Assembly: GCA_020632495.1 (NCBI GenBank) | Contig: JACKFL010000006.1 | Location: 1,116,001-1,180,000, forward strand | Source: Candidatus Omnitrophota bacterium | Lineage (GTDB): Bacteria; Omnitrophota; Gorgyraeia; Zapsychrales; Zapsychraceae | Direction: 5' to 3' | Length of the DNA: 64,000 nucleotides | Notes under the pieces: generated by a model | Database searches by the model: none | Told to the model about the DNA's origin: nothing | The model's input: the letters and a program-made list of their open reading frames with translations, nothing else | Shown: positions 55,153 to 63,637 of the stretch, piece by piece | Numbering within the stretch: the first letter of the stretch is position 1 | Layout of the letters: each line of letters starts with the position of its first letter | Translations under genes and position numbers: made by a program

Positions 55153-56079
55153 TTACAAAAACAGAATTTTATCGATGATGGTAAAGCGGTCCACGATGCC
55201 CACCAGGCGTCGGGAATCGTCCGTAATGTACAACTTGGCCTGGTCCTTGATCGCCAGCAAAAAGATCAACTCAATCAGGGTGGCCTGACCGGAAACCGGT
55301 GTCACTTTTCGAAGCACGGCCTCTTCCAGGCGGAGATTTTTTTTGTCCGTAAAGTACTGCTCAAACGGGTCGATGTGCCGGATAAAGGAGATCGTGGTCA
55401 TGTCCCGAAAGAAATCAGGCAGTTCCATACGCAGGACGTCCCGGCAGGTCACCTCTCCCATCAACCGGTCCTGGCTGTCCACCACCGGCAGGATGTCCAT
55501 CTTGTGCAGGTGCATCAACCGCGTGGCCTCCTTGATATCCATGTCCAGCGTGGCCTTGACCAGGACCGGACGCATCACCTGTTCGGCCACCACCTGACCG
55601 GTCAGCTCAACCTGGGCCAGTAACAGTTGTTGGATATCCGACCAGTCATATTGTCCGCCCAGCCGGATCTTTTGCGGCAGTCCCGCGTCGAGAAAAAAAT
55701 GGCTTAGGGCGGACATGGCCTGCAGAACGGTGTAGGGCTCGTTCAACGAGGAGACCATCAGGCAGACGATATGGACCCGGCCCTGGTCGGCGGCGCCGAA
55801 GTCGATCCCTTTCGCGCTGATGCCGATCAAAAGGACGAACTCCTTCCATCCCTCAATGCGGGCATGCGGAAAGGCGATGCCGTCACCCAGGGCGGTGCTT
55901 TGCAGATTTTCCCGCTCCATCAGCATCCGCAGGCAGTCGTCACGACCGACCGCGCCGCCGACTGCCGAGCGCCTCGAATACAAGGCATTGACTAGAAAGG
56001 CCACTGCTTCTTCCTTTGTGGTGGCCTGCATATCCGGAAATACCAGGTCCCGGGAGAGAAAGTCCGCTATTCGGCTCAC
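55153..56079 (-). CDS. PTS EIIA-like domain fused to CBS domains
   Basis: A 308-residue protein. Residues about 1-145 are an EIIA(fru/Ntr)-type domain with the phosphorylatable His72 in STALGDGIAFPHARIEGWKE. Residues about 170-308 carry CBS repeats (KATLDMDIKEATRLMHLHKM, DILPVVDSQDRLMGEVTCRD; LYITDDSRRLVGIVDRF), which bind adenosine nucleotides. Such EIIA-CBS proteins sit beside ion or carboxylate permeases and probably gate them by phosphorylation and energy charge. No EI/HPr genes are nearby. GTG start behind GGAG. It is 2 bp before the permease. Confidence 0.85.
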   Translation of the reverse strand: MSRIADFLSRDLVFPDMQATTKEEAVAFLVNALYSRRSAVGGAVGRDDCLRMLMERENLQSTALGDGIAFPHARIEGWKEFVLLIGISAKGIDFGAADQGRVHIVCLMVSSLNEPYTVLQAMSALSHFFLDAGLPQKIRLGGQYDWSDIQQLLLAQVELTGQVVAEQVMRPVLVKATLDMDIKEATRLMHLHKMDILPVVDSQDRLMGEVTCRDVLRMELPDFFRDMTTISFIRHIDPFEQYFTDKKNLRLEEAVLRKVTPVSGQATLIELIFLLAIKDQAKLYITDDSRRLVGIVDRFTIIDKILFL

Positions 56080-56118
56080 TGCTGGCTCCGATGTATTTTG
56101 TTCATCTGTCCGGTTGTC

Positions 56119-57474
56119 CTAAAGGTCCACGGATCCCATGCCCGCGGAGTCCTGCTTCTGCAGCTGCTCTTCCTTCATCCACCGCCACTTCCATTGTTCC
56201 GGGCCGTGGTTTTTGATGTCGATCACAAACTTTTTGGTGTACGGGTCGATCGCCACGCTGGCCCAGGTCCCCCATTCAAAGTCGATGAGTTTGCGGTGCG
56301 CCTCGAGCTGACCGGGACAGTGCGCCTGAATCTCGCGCTCGCCGCGTTCCTGGAAGATACGCTGGTTCATCGGATGCAGCATCGAGCCGTTGGGCATGCG
56401 GACCATACCGGTGCCGTTTTGGGTCGCTTCTTCCGTGCAGGCCGCTTCCACGAGCCGCCGGTCCGGATTGGGCGGATAATAGCTGAAGGAGTAACCGCCG
56501 GTGTTGCGGTTGGCTGTCACTTCATTAAGCGGCTGGCCGTATTTTTTCAACACGGCCTCCTTCAGCGCCTCGGTCGGAAACTGAACTTCCGGCTTGTAGG
56601 TCCGTTCATACTTGATGGAACTGACGAACTGGCCGTCCGATTTTCCCTCATGCGTGTACTGTCCGGCGCCAAGCCACACGGCTTTACGTGACTCCGCGTC
56701 ATCCTGATACCAGTACGCGCCGGGCTGATATCCGTTCTCGCTCAGGATTTTTTTGGCCTCCTCAAACGGCATGCCGAAGCGGATGCCCTGCACCTCGGTC
56801 GACTGGATCGGCGCGCCGATTTGCTCTTTGGTGGGTTGAGCGGCCACCGCCGCTCCGCCGGCGCTTCCGCTCATCATCCCGCCGCGCGGCGGCGCGGCGT
56901 CTTTGGGCAACGACGCCAGCAATGTTTCAAAATGGTCCTTACGGTAGCCGCCGTCGGCATAGAGCTTGCCGTCTTCTTCCCAGAAAAATGTCGGTGATAC
57001 CAGGCTCCGGGCCTTCCAGCCGTTCTTGATAAGAGTCGGTATGATCACGTCGTTGACCGGTTCCATAACGGCGTCGTAGGCGTCGATCCGTTTTTGATTG
57101 CTGTCGTACGCGTTGGCGCGACGGGTGCCGGACATGAATTGCCGCCAGATTTGCGGATTCCGATTCAGGGCCAGGGCCGCGGTCTCGTTGGCGGTCTTTT
57201 CGCTCATCGCGTAAAAGACGTGCCGCGCCTCCACGCCCGGGATCTTGCCATTATAGTCCTTGTACATGGCTTTGCAATACGGACAATCTGAAAATTCAAA
57301 CATATAGACGATGTTAGATCCCTGACCGGTGCGGGTATATGGGATTTTTTCCAGGGCGGCCTTCAGATCGGCTACGCCTTCTTTAATCTCGATGGATGTG
57401 CTGGTGGCCGCGTTCGCGGCGTGTCCCGTGAGCGCTATTAACGCCAACACAGAAAGAATCCGCAGTTTACTCAT
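56119..57474 (-). CDS. Exported CPYC thioredoxin-fold protein
   Basis: A 451-residue protein with a signal peptide (cleavage near ANAA-TS, residue 23). Residues about 30-175 are DsbC/DsbG-like with FEFSDCPYC (C64/C67) and LVSPTFFWEEDGKLYADGGY at the C-terminal part of the module. This module is a close paralogue of the one at 18769-20379 (shared YKDYxGxIPGVExRHxFYA, STNETAAL/KTANETAAL, KxxGxLYADGGYRKD). The rest is a different, uncharacterised domain (about 235-451) with four cysteines. It directly follows the large exported gene in the same directon. GGGAGG precedes the ATG. Confidence 0.78.
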   Translation of the reverse strand: MSKLRILSVLALIALTGHAANAATSTSIEIKEGVADLKAALEKIPYTRTGQGSNIVYMFEFSDCPYCKAMYKDYNGKIPGVEARHVFYAMSEKTANETAALALNRNPQIWRQFMSGTRRANAYDSNQKRIDAYDAVMEPVNDVIIPTLIKNGWKARSLVSPTFFWEEDGKLYADGGYRKDHFETLLASLPKDAAPPRGGMMSGSAGGAAVAAQPTKEQIGAPIQSTEVQGIRFGMPFEEAKKILSENGYQPGAYWYQDDAESRKAVWLGAGQYTHEGKSDGQFVSSIKYERTYKPEVQFPTEALKEAVLKKYGQPLNEVTANRNTGGYSFSYYPPNPDRRLVEAACTEEATQNGTGMVRMPNGSMLHPMNQRIFQERGEREIQAHCPGQLEAHRKLIDFEWGTWASVAIDPYTKKFVIDIKNHGPEQWKWRWMKEEQLQKQDSAGMGSVDL

Positions 57475-57524
57475 ACATACCTCCCGTCATATTTGATTCG
57501 ATTCGGCCCATAATATCGTGCCGG

Positions 57525-59573
57525 CTAAATGCTGTCGATAAAATCCCGGCGCGGTTGTTTGCGGTACGGGTGTTCAAACGTGCCCAAAATATTTTTAAAG
57601 TCCGCCGAGGCGGGACCGCGTTTAAAAGAGGCCTGCGGGCTTTCGCCCTCCCCGGAGACGCGAACCGGTTTTCCCATGATGAGAAACGGCAGGTCCGCCT
57701 GGAGCAGATTGTCCGATTCCGCGTTGAGCCAGCCCTCCGCCTGAAACCGGTTTTGCATCGATCCCAGGTCCTTTTGGCAATTGCCTTCACGGTTGGCGGC
57801 CCCGCTGGAATTGAAGTTAAAGGCGATCTTTCCTTCATACGGGTGCGCGGCGGCCTGCATCAGGCAATCGTGGGCCGGCACATAAGCGAAGCCTTCCAGC
57901 CACTCCGGTTTTCCGGGTTGCGGCCATAATGCCAACTCGAGCTGTTTTCCATCAATTTCAGCCGACCAGGCGCCGACCATCGCCGCCGTCATTCCGGTCG
58001 GCTCATCGGTTTTTTCGGAAACCGGTCCGGCCGGTGCCGTGGCTTGATCTTTGGGCCCGGCTTCGGGTGATCGGCCGATGGTTTCGGAAGTGACCGCGGA
58101 CGCCTGACCTGAGTTAGTATCCTGCGCCAAACCGAGTCCCTCCGAGACCAGGTCGACCATCGACCGGAATTCCTCGGCCATTTGCTTGGTGCGCGGATTC
58201 ATCGGTTTGTCCTTCATGTAAGCATATTTGCGCATATTCCGGTACGCGCCCTGGACGGTCTCGTCGGTACAGTTGCCGCGGATGAAATTCTCGAGGGAAT
58301 TAATATGGCGGGTGAAATGCCCCATCGCCCAGCGCACGCTTTCAGCCGGGCCGCGGCCGCGTTTTTGATTATTCATGACGATCGTCATGTAGCGGTTGAC
58401 CGCCCACGGTTTCCACGACTGATAGAACCACTCCCAACTCTCGACATACTCCGGATCCAAATAGAGCGTACGCGGCGGACCGACCGGCTCGGCGTTGCTA
58501 AAAAAACCGTCGGTGGTCACCTCCACCGTCTGCAGTTGCAAAACCTTGGGATTCCGGATGTGCGAACGGCAGTGCGTGGAATACAGCTCGAGGAAGTTCT
58601 CGTAGAAGAAGGCGAATAAATTCTGGTAGTCCTTAAGCAACCCGTAATTTTCCTCCGCCAGCACGCGCGCCATGGCCGCCAGGTCCGGGATCGGATCTTC
58701 TTCAGGGGCTTTGTAGGCGAGCGCCGTTCGGTCCACTTGCCAATCCTGCTCCTTGGCTGTCTTCAGGAAACAGTTTTCTGTGTCCACGCACTCGTAATCT
58801 TCAGGGATGGGATTGATCGCGAAACGCACCGCATTGACCTCCGGGCACTCCTTGGCATAGCGTTGCGATACGCCCTTGGCCATCATGACATAATCCGTTA
58901 TGTCCGGCGGATCGGCAAACGTGGCCTCCTGCCGGTTGGCATACATCGGACTTAGTTCGATGATGGTATTTTCCTCGCAGCCGCCCTTGAAGTTGACACC
59001 GAGGGTGCTCAGCATATCGCGGAACTTGATTTCGAAGGTGTGCAGGCCGTCGTAGGCAGTCTTGACCAGCCCGTCCTCAAGACGCCAGTTATTGGCGCGC
59101 CGCATCGTTCCTTTATAGTCGAACTTCCCCTGATGCGGATATACGGGCGTCGCCTCCACCCGGACGACCTGCAACTGTGGACATTGCTCCGACAGCGCCT
59201 TCACGGACGCGTCCAAAAATTCGCCGATCGGCAGATCCGCGCCTTTGCCGGTCTCAATGTGCCGCTTGACATCGACGACACGTTGATCACCGATGGAGAC
59301 CTTGAGCGTAGCCAATTCCGAACACACCCCGCGGAAGACCGTCGTGACAGGCGACTGCATCTTGGCTGCGGAGACTTGAAACGCATTCGGCTCGGCATCC
59401 CGCGCGAAATTCTTCTGCATGCGGACCTGAATCTGGCCGTAGGTCCGCATGGTTTCGCGCTCTGTTTCCCAGGCCTTGGGTTCGGCGGATACCGCCGAGC
59501 ATAGCGCGATTGACAACAGAAAAGCGGTGGCTGCGGTCCTGCGCCGTCCGGATACGGATGGGACTTGGGACAT
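57525..59573 (-). CDS. Large exported protein with a domain shared with the FKBP neighbour, unknown
   Basis: A 682-residue protein with a signal peptide (FLLSIALCSAVSA, cleavage near residue 30). Residues about 79-288 appear as two diverged repeats (CPQLQVVRVEATPVYP ... and CPEVNAVRFAINPIPE ..., each with a nearby Trp and a C-terminal Tyr). Residues about 300-450 (LAEENYGLLKDYQNLFAFFY ... NFIRGNCTDETVQGAYRNMR) match residues 40-193 of the FKBP gene product. The C-terminal about 150 residues form another domain. Two cysteines (C335, C435) are conserved between the shared domains. No known family was recognised. AAGGA precedes the start. Confidence 0.75.
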   Translation of the reverse strand: MSQVPSVSGRRRTAATAFLLSIALCSAVSAEPKAWETERETMRTYGQIQVRMQKNFARDAEPNAFQVSAAKMQSPVTTVFRGVCSELATLKVSIGDQRVVDVKRHIETGKGADLPIGEFLDASVKALSEQCPQLQVVRVEATPVYPHQGKFDYKGTMRRANNWRLEDGLVKTAYDGLHTFEIKFRDMLSTLGVNFKGGCEENTIIELSPMYANRQEATFADPPDITDYVMMAKGVSQRYAKECPEVNAVRFAINPIPEDYECVDTENCFLKTAKEQDWQVDRTALAYKAPEEDPIPDLAAMARVLAEENYGLLKDYQNLFAFFYENFLELYSTHCRSHIRNPKVLQLQTVEVTTDGFFSNAEPVGPPRTLYLDPEYVESWEWFYQSWKPWAVNRYMTIVMNNQKRGRGPAESVRWAMGHFTRHINSLENFIRGNCTDETVQGAYRNMRKYAYMKDKPMNPRTKQMAEEFRSMVDLVSEGLGLAQDTNSGQASAVTSETIGRSPEAGPKDQATAPAGPVSEKTDEPTGMTAAMVGAWSAEIDGKQLELALWPQPGKPEWLEGFAYVPAHDCLMQAAAHPYEGKIAFNFNSSGAANREGNCQKDLGSMQNRFQAEGWLNAESDNLLQADLPFLIMGKPVRVSGEGESPQASFKRGPASADFKNILGTFEHPYRKQPRRDFIDSI

Positions 59574-59603
59574 GAATGAAATCCTTTCGAATTCTTAAAG
59601 AGA

Positions 59604-60566
59604 TTATCTGACCGCCAGCAATTCGATCTCGAAGACCAGCGTGGCGTTGGGTCCGATCGGCCCGAATCCCGCCGCACCGTAGGCCAGCTCCGGCGGGATG
59701 ATCAGTTTGATTTTTCCACCGGGCTGAATCAACTGCAACCCTTCGGTCCAGCCCCGGATGACGCCGTTCAGCGGGAAGCTGGTCGGCTCGCCGCGGCTGT
59801 AGGAACTGTCGAATTCCTGGCCGTTGACCAGGGTCCCCCGATAGTGCACGGTGACGGTGTTAGCCGCTGTCGGAAAGAGTCCGGCCCCTTGTTTGAGGAT
59901 CGCATAGCGCAGACCGCTGGGTGTCCGCTGGGTGCCTTGGACCAGCTCGGGCGGCAGACCGCCGAAGTCTTCGGGTTCAGGTATCCGCGGCGCGTAAGTC
60001 CGCAGATTGCGATAGATCCGTTGCACACGTTCGTCGGTGCAGTGGTCCCGGATCAGAAACGTAAGCTTGTTATAATTCCGGATAAATGACCCGGCCGCGA
60101 GTTTGGCCGCGCGGTTGGCATCCCGCCCGGCGGCATGCTCCTTGCTGACCCGCTCGGCAATACGGTTGGAAATGTAAAGCCGGTTTTGGTCCTCGAATTG
60201 GTCGAAGTACTTCGCGTACGGTTTGTCCAGGCTGATCGTGCGCATGGGCTCGATCTCGACGTCCCCGGTCTCAAATCCCCAGCGCGCCATTTCACTTTCG
60301 ATAGAAGGCACCCGGCGGCTGACGGGTTCGAGAATCTGTTCGCCGCAATAGTCCGAGTAGATCTCCAAAAAATCATTGTGAAACAGCCGGACCAGCGGAG
60401 CGTGCGCGTCAAGCACGCCGTAATTCTCCGCCGCGAGGTTATCGATCACCGCCTGGTAATCATTCGCCGCCGCCGGGGCTGTCCACAAGAGCAGAACGAC
60501 AGCGAACCATGCCGTAGCGGATGAGATTCTTGGATGTGTGGATTGACTGCGCATGTTGTCTGTCAC
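59604..60566 (-). CDS. Exported FKBP-type peptidyl-prolyl isomerase with a novel N-terminal domain
   Basis: A 320-residue protein: signal peptide (AVVLLLWTAPAAA, cleavage near residue 34), a novel domain (40-193), then an FKBP domain (about 212-320) with TVTVHYRGTLVNGQEFDSSY, FPLNGVIRGWTEGLQLIQPG and the final VFEIELLAV. The PPIase active-site aromatic and Asp residues (Y242, F252, D253, W273) are present. The N-terminal domain is shared with the next gene's 300-450 region, including C74 and C176. The start codon GTG overlaps the previous stop by 4 nt (GTGA); ATG at 60554 is an alternative. A periplasmic foldase is inferred. Confidence 0.82.
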   Translation of the reverse strand: MTDNMRSQSTHPRISSATAWFAVVLLLWTAPAAANDYQAVIDNLAAENYGVLDAHAPLVRLFHNDFLEIYSDYCGEQILEPVSRRVPSIESEMARWGFETGDVEIEPMRTISLDKPYAKYFDQFEDQNRLYISNRIAERVSKEHAAGRDANRAAKLAAGSFIRNYNKLTFLIRDHCTDERVQRIYRNLRTYAPRIPEPEDFGGLPPELVQGTQRTPSGLRYAILKQGAGLFPTAANTVTVHYRGTLVNGQEFDSSYSRGEPTSFPLNGVIRGWTEGLQLIQPGGKIKLIIPPELAYGAAGFGPIGPNATLVFEIELLAVR

Positions 60567-60859
60567 CCCCCGGCTATGGCGCCGACGATGAATAACGGCT
60601 CTTGTCCAGATGCGACCGCAGCCGGCATGGAGGTCTGCGGGTCACGGTTCGAATAATCTTCTTCACAGGCGAAAAAACGGACCAAGGCCCGGCGTTGTCC
60701 GGTTTGCTGATCGCGGATGGTCCCGCGCAGGACCGGATATTTTTCTTCGAGCGCGTCGATGATATCACCCAGGCTGATATCACCGGTCAACTCCAGCGTC
60801 ACTTCACCCTGAATCCGGGCGAGCACCCGCAAGTGCGTCGGGAGCACCACGCGGATCAT
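60563..60859 (-). CDS. MoaD/ThiS-like ubiquitin-fold sulfur carrier, C-terminal Gly-Gly
   Basis: A 98-residue beta-grasp protein (MIRVVLPTHLRVLARIQGEV; the loop ISLGDIIDALEEKYPVL matches MoaD/ThiS). It ends exactly in Gly-Gly (VGAIAGG), as sulfur carriers do before E1-catalysed adenylation and thiocarboxylation. Stop overlaps the FKBP gene (GTGA) and start overlaps the BNR gene stop (ATGA), so three genes are translationally coupled. A matching E1-like enzyme with a rhodanese domain is encoded divergently at 62141-63292. The acceptor pathway (molybdopterin, thiamine, cysteine or another) is not identifiable. Confidence 0.85.
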   Translation of the reverse strand: MIRVVLPTHLRVLARIQGEVTLELTGDISLGDIIDALEEKYPVLRGTIRDQQTGQRRALVRFFACEEDYSNRDPQTSMPAAVASGQEPLFIVGAIAGG

Positions 60860-61971
60860 GACAGCGTCTGCACCTCGACCGAAAGGACTTTGGGCAGATC
60901 ACGGGCCGCCGCCGTCCAGCTGTCCCCGGCGTCCGCCGAGACATAGACCTGCCCCCCGGTCGTTCCGAAATAAACTCCGCAGGGATCATGGCTGTCTACG
61001 GCCATAGCGTCGCGCAGGACATTCACATAACAGTGTTCCTGGGGCAGGCCCTTTGTGAGCGCCTCCCACTCCTCGCCGCCCTTGCGGCTGCGGTAGACCC
61101 GCAGTTTGCCCTCGGGCGGGTAATGTTCGCTGTCGCTTTTGATCGGAATGACGTAAATCGTATCCGGTTCATGCGCGTGGACGTCTATGGCAAAACCGAA
61201 ATCGGTGGGCAGATTACCGCTGACCTCGCGCCAGCTGTCGCCGCCGTCATCACTGCGCATCACGTCCCAGTGCTTTTGCATGAACAGGATGTCCGAGCGT
61301 GAGGGGTGCATGGCGATGCGGTGGACACAGTGTCCGACCTCCGCGTCCGGATCCGGAATATACTCGGACTTCAACCCCTTGTTGATCGGTTTCCAAGAAG
61401 CTCCGCCGTCGTCGCTGCGAAAGGCGCCCGCGGCTGAAATGGCGATATAAATCTTTTGGGGATCATCGGGTGAGACCAGGATCGTGTGCAGGCACATGCC
61501 GCCGGCCCCGGGCTGCCATTTGGGTCCGGTGCCGTGCTGGCGCAGACCGGGCAGTTCCTGCCAGCTGCGTCCGCCGTCTATCGTCTTAAACAGGGCGGCA
61601 TCTTCCACGCCGGCGTACACGATGTCGGGATTATACGCGGAGGGTTCGAGATGCCAGACGCGCTTGAATTCCCACGGGTGTTGGGTGCCGTCATACCACA
61701 GATGCTGGCCCGTATCCCCTTCGTACCGGAACTCGTTGCCGACCGCTTCCCATGTCTTGCCGCCGTCATCCGAGCGCTGGATGACCTGACCGAACCAGGC
61801 GCTGGTCTGTGAGGCATAAATACGGTCGGGATCGGCCGGAGATCCCTTCATGTGATAGACTTCCCATCCGCCGAAGAACGGTCCGTTGATATTCCAGTTG
61901 CGGCGGGAGGCATCGGATTGAAGCACAAAGGCCCCTTTGGCTGTGCCGACGAGCAGGCGGGTGGCGGGCAT
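60856..61971 (-). CDS. BNR/Asp-box beta-propeller protein (cytoplasmic)
   Basis: A 371-residue protein without a signal peptide. It holds six Asp-box-like repeats, e.g. QRSDDGGKTWEAV, FKTIDGGRSWQEL, FRSDDGGASWKPI, MRSDDGGDSWREV, YRSRKGGEEWEAL and YVSADAGDSWTAA, spaced about 45-60 residues as in sialidase-type propellers. None of the sialidase catalytic residues was confirmed. Proteins of this type are sometimes encoded next to MoaD/ThiS-like genes. The start at 61971 is chosen because AAAGGA precedes it; the upstream frame lacks support. It opens the operon from promoter 62036-62064. Confidence 0.82.
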   Translation of the reverse strand: MPATRLLVGTAKGAFVLQSDASRRNWNINGPFFGGWEVYHMKGSPADPDRIYASQTSAWFGQVIQRSDDGGKTWEAVGNEFRYEGDTGQHLWYDGTQHPWEFKRVWHLEPSAYNPDIVYAGVEDAALFKTIDGGRSWQELPGLRQHGTGPKWQPGAGGMCLHTILVSPDDPQKIYIAISAAGAFRSDDGGASWKPINKGLKSEYIPDPDAEVGHCVHRIAMHPSRSDILFMQKHWDVMRSDDGGDSWREVSGNLPTDFGFAIDVHAHEPDTIYVIPIKSDSEHYPPEGKLRVYRSRKGGEEWEALTKGLPQEHCYVNVLRDAMAVDSHDPCGVYFGTTGGQVYVSADAGDSWTAAARDLPKVLSVEVQTLS

Positions 61972-62035
61972 ACGAACAATCCTTTCCCTAGAGGGTTTGT
62001 CTGCCGGCGGATACCGGCGTTCAAAACAGACTTCA

Positions 62036-62064
62036 ATTGTATCGGGTTTGGCCCGCTTTCGCAA
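62036..62064 (-). promoter_or_regulatory. Promoter of the BNR-MoaD-FKBP operon
   Basis: Minus strand: TTGCGA (62059-62064), 17-bp spacer with GCGGGCCAAACCCGA, TACAAT (62036-62041). It faces the promoter at 62090-62118 (back to back). Confidence 0.65.
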
Positions 62065-62089
62065 GCGGTGAATCGACGGGTCGCGACAC

Positions 62090-62118
62090 TTGCGGCGGGC
62101 GTGGGCGGGTAGTATGAT
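62090..62118 (+). promoter_or_regulatory. Promoter of the E1-rhodanese gene
   Basis: TTGCGG (62090-62095), 17-bp spacer, TATGAT (62113-62118). The divergent -35 boxes are only about 25 bp apart, so a shared regulator is likely. Confidence 0.6.
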
Positions 62119-62140
62119 AGTTCTCTTCGGAGGAGGTACT

Positions 62141-63292
62141 ATGCAAGATCGTCCCGACAATGCGGTAAATACAGACGGCCTCGACCCGGCCGAACAAGCG
62201 CGCTACGCGCGGCACCTGATCCTGCCGCTGTTCGGCGAGAGCGGTCAACAACGGCTCAAGAAATCGCGGGTCCTGTTTGTGGGCGCCGGCGGGCTGGGCT
62301 GTGCCCCTGCCCTTTACCTGGCGGCGGCCGGCGTGGGGACGATCGGCCTGGCGGACGACGACTTGGTGGCCGAATCGAACCTGCAGCGGCAGGTGCTCTA
62401 CACGACCGCGGACATCGGCCGGCTTAAGGTCGAGGCCGCGCGTGAGCGGTTGCTGGCGCTGAATCCGCACATCCGCGTGATCACCCACCCCCATCGTATC
62501 ACAGCCGCCAACGCGCTTGAGGTGATCCGTGATTACGACGTCATCGTTGACGGAACCGACAATATTCCGGCGCGCTATCTGATTAACGACGCGGCCTTCT
62601 TTCTTAAAAAACCGTGGGTGTATGCCGGTGTGCATCAGTTCGAAGGCCAGTGTTGTGTGTTCGCGCCGGATGGACCGTGTTACCGCTGTTTTTTCCGTGA
62701 TCCGCCGCGGCCTGAAGATATGCCCTCCTGTGCCGAGGCCGGCGTGATCGGTGTGGTCCCGGGACAGATGGGATTAATGCAGGCGAATGAAGTCATCAAA
62801 CTCCTCAGCGGGATCGGCGAGCCGTTGACGGGTCGATTGCTTTTGTACGACGCGTTGGAAACACGCCTGCGCGAGGTCCGGATCAAACCGGACCCGGCCT
62901 GTCCCCTGTGCGGTGCTTCGCCTTCCATCACAAAGCTTGCTGAAACCGCCTGGACGTGTACGGCCGACGACTCCGTTCCCGAGGTTTCGGTCAAGGAGTT
63001 TAAGGTCATTTACGACAGCGGCCAGCCGATTTTCCTGCTGGATGTGCGTGAAGAGTCGGAACACCGGGTCGCGCGCATCGAACGCGCCTGCCTCATTCCG
63101 CTGGGACGGCTTGCGGAACAACTCGAACAGATCCCGCGGGACAAACCGGTGTATTGTTTCTGCAAACTCGGCGGACGCAGCGCGAAGGCGGTACGCTTGC
63201 TGCGGGAAAACGGATTTGACGTGGTCATCAGCCTGACCGGCGGGATCAGGGCCTGGTCCGAGCAGATCGATCCGGACGTTCCCGTTTACTGA
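62141..63292 (+). CDS. E1-like MoeB/ThiF enzyme with C-terminal rhodanese domain (MoeZ-type)
   Basis: A 383-residue protein. Residues about 20-270 are a ThiF/MoeB adenylyltransferase: nucleotide loop GAGGLG (48-53), catalytic C197 (MPSCAEAGVIG) and zinc CxxC pairs C180/C183 and C254/C257. Residues about 282-383 are a rhodanese domain with C341 in the CKLGGRS active loop. The architecture is that of MoeZ/MoeBR, which adenylates a carrier's Gly-Gly and loads sulfur in one protein. The carrier gene (60563-60859) is in the divergent operon. GGAGGAGG precedes the ATG. Confidence 0.92.
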   Translation: MQDRPDNAVNTDGLDPAEQARYARHLILPLFGESGQQRLKKSRVLFVGAGGLGCAPALYLAAAGVGTIGLADDDLVAESNLQRQVLYTTADIGRLKVEAARERLLALNPHIRVITHPHRITAANALEVIRDYDVIVDGTDNIPARYLINDAAFFLKKPWVYAGVHQFEGQCCVFAPDGPCYRCFFRDPPRPEDMPSCAEAGVIGVVPGQMGLMQANEVIKLLSGIGEPLTGRLLLYDALETRLREVRIKPDPACPLCGASPSITKLAETAWTCTADDSVPEVSVKEFKVIYDSGQPIFLLDVREESEHRVARIERACLIPLGRLAEQLEQIPRDKPVYCFCKLGGRSAKAVRLLRENGFDVVISLTGGIRAWSEQIDPDVPVY

Positions 63293-63637
63293 GAGAATTT
63301 CGAATATTCAGGTGTATCAGGGACAAAAAGAAAAGCCATGGCGACGAATCGTCATGGCCTTCTTTTTGAGGAAGACGTTCTTGGACAGAAGGGTATGAAT
63401 CAAAAGGATATGTTTGGTTTTCGCACTGAATAGAGTAGCAAAATCCGTGCCAGCCGGGTTCCAAGCGGTCTGACAGGCGTAATCCCGGGGATTTCGCCGG
63501 CCGAAGGTGTTCATTTCGGGCATCATTTGTTCAGCGGATACGACACTTTCCTCAATAGCTACAGAAATATGCCATATTCTGGCGGACATCCGGGGCCATG
63601 TAGGGTTTTTCTGAGAATTTGTCAGGCGTTTTACTTG
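63293..63637. other. 345-bp intergenic region with a bidirectional terminator
   Basis: Between the E1-like gene and the VOC gene, which converge. It holds the terminator at 63324-63367. The remainder has a 90-codon minus-strand frame (63317-63589) that I judge spurious because it crosses the terminator. Confidence 0.5.
63324..63367. terminator. Bidirectional Rho-independent terminator
   Basis: CAAAAAGAA...GCCATG..GACGA pairs with TCGTC..ATGGC...TTCTTTTTG; the arms are nearly perfect over about 20 bp. It would stop both the E1 gene and the converging VOC gene. Confidence 0.75.

Noticed and set aside
63317..63589. 90-codon minus-strand frame next to the last VOC gene
   Set aside because: Crosses the terminator hairpin and has no family-like sequence.
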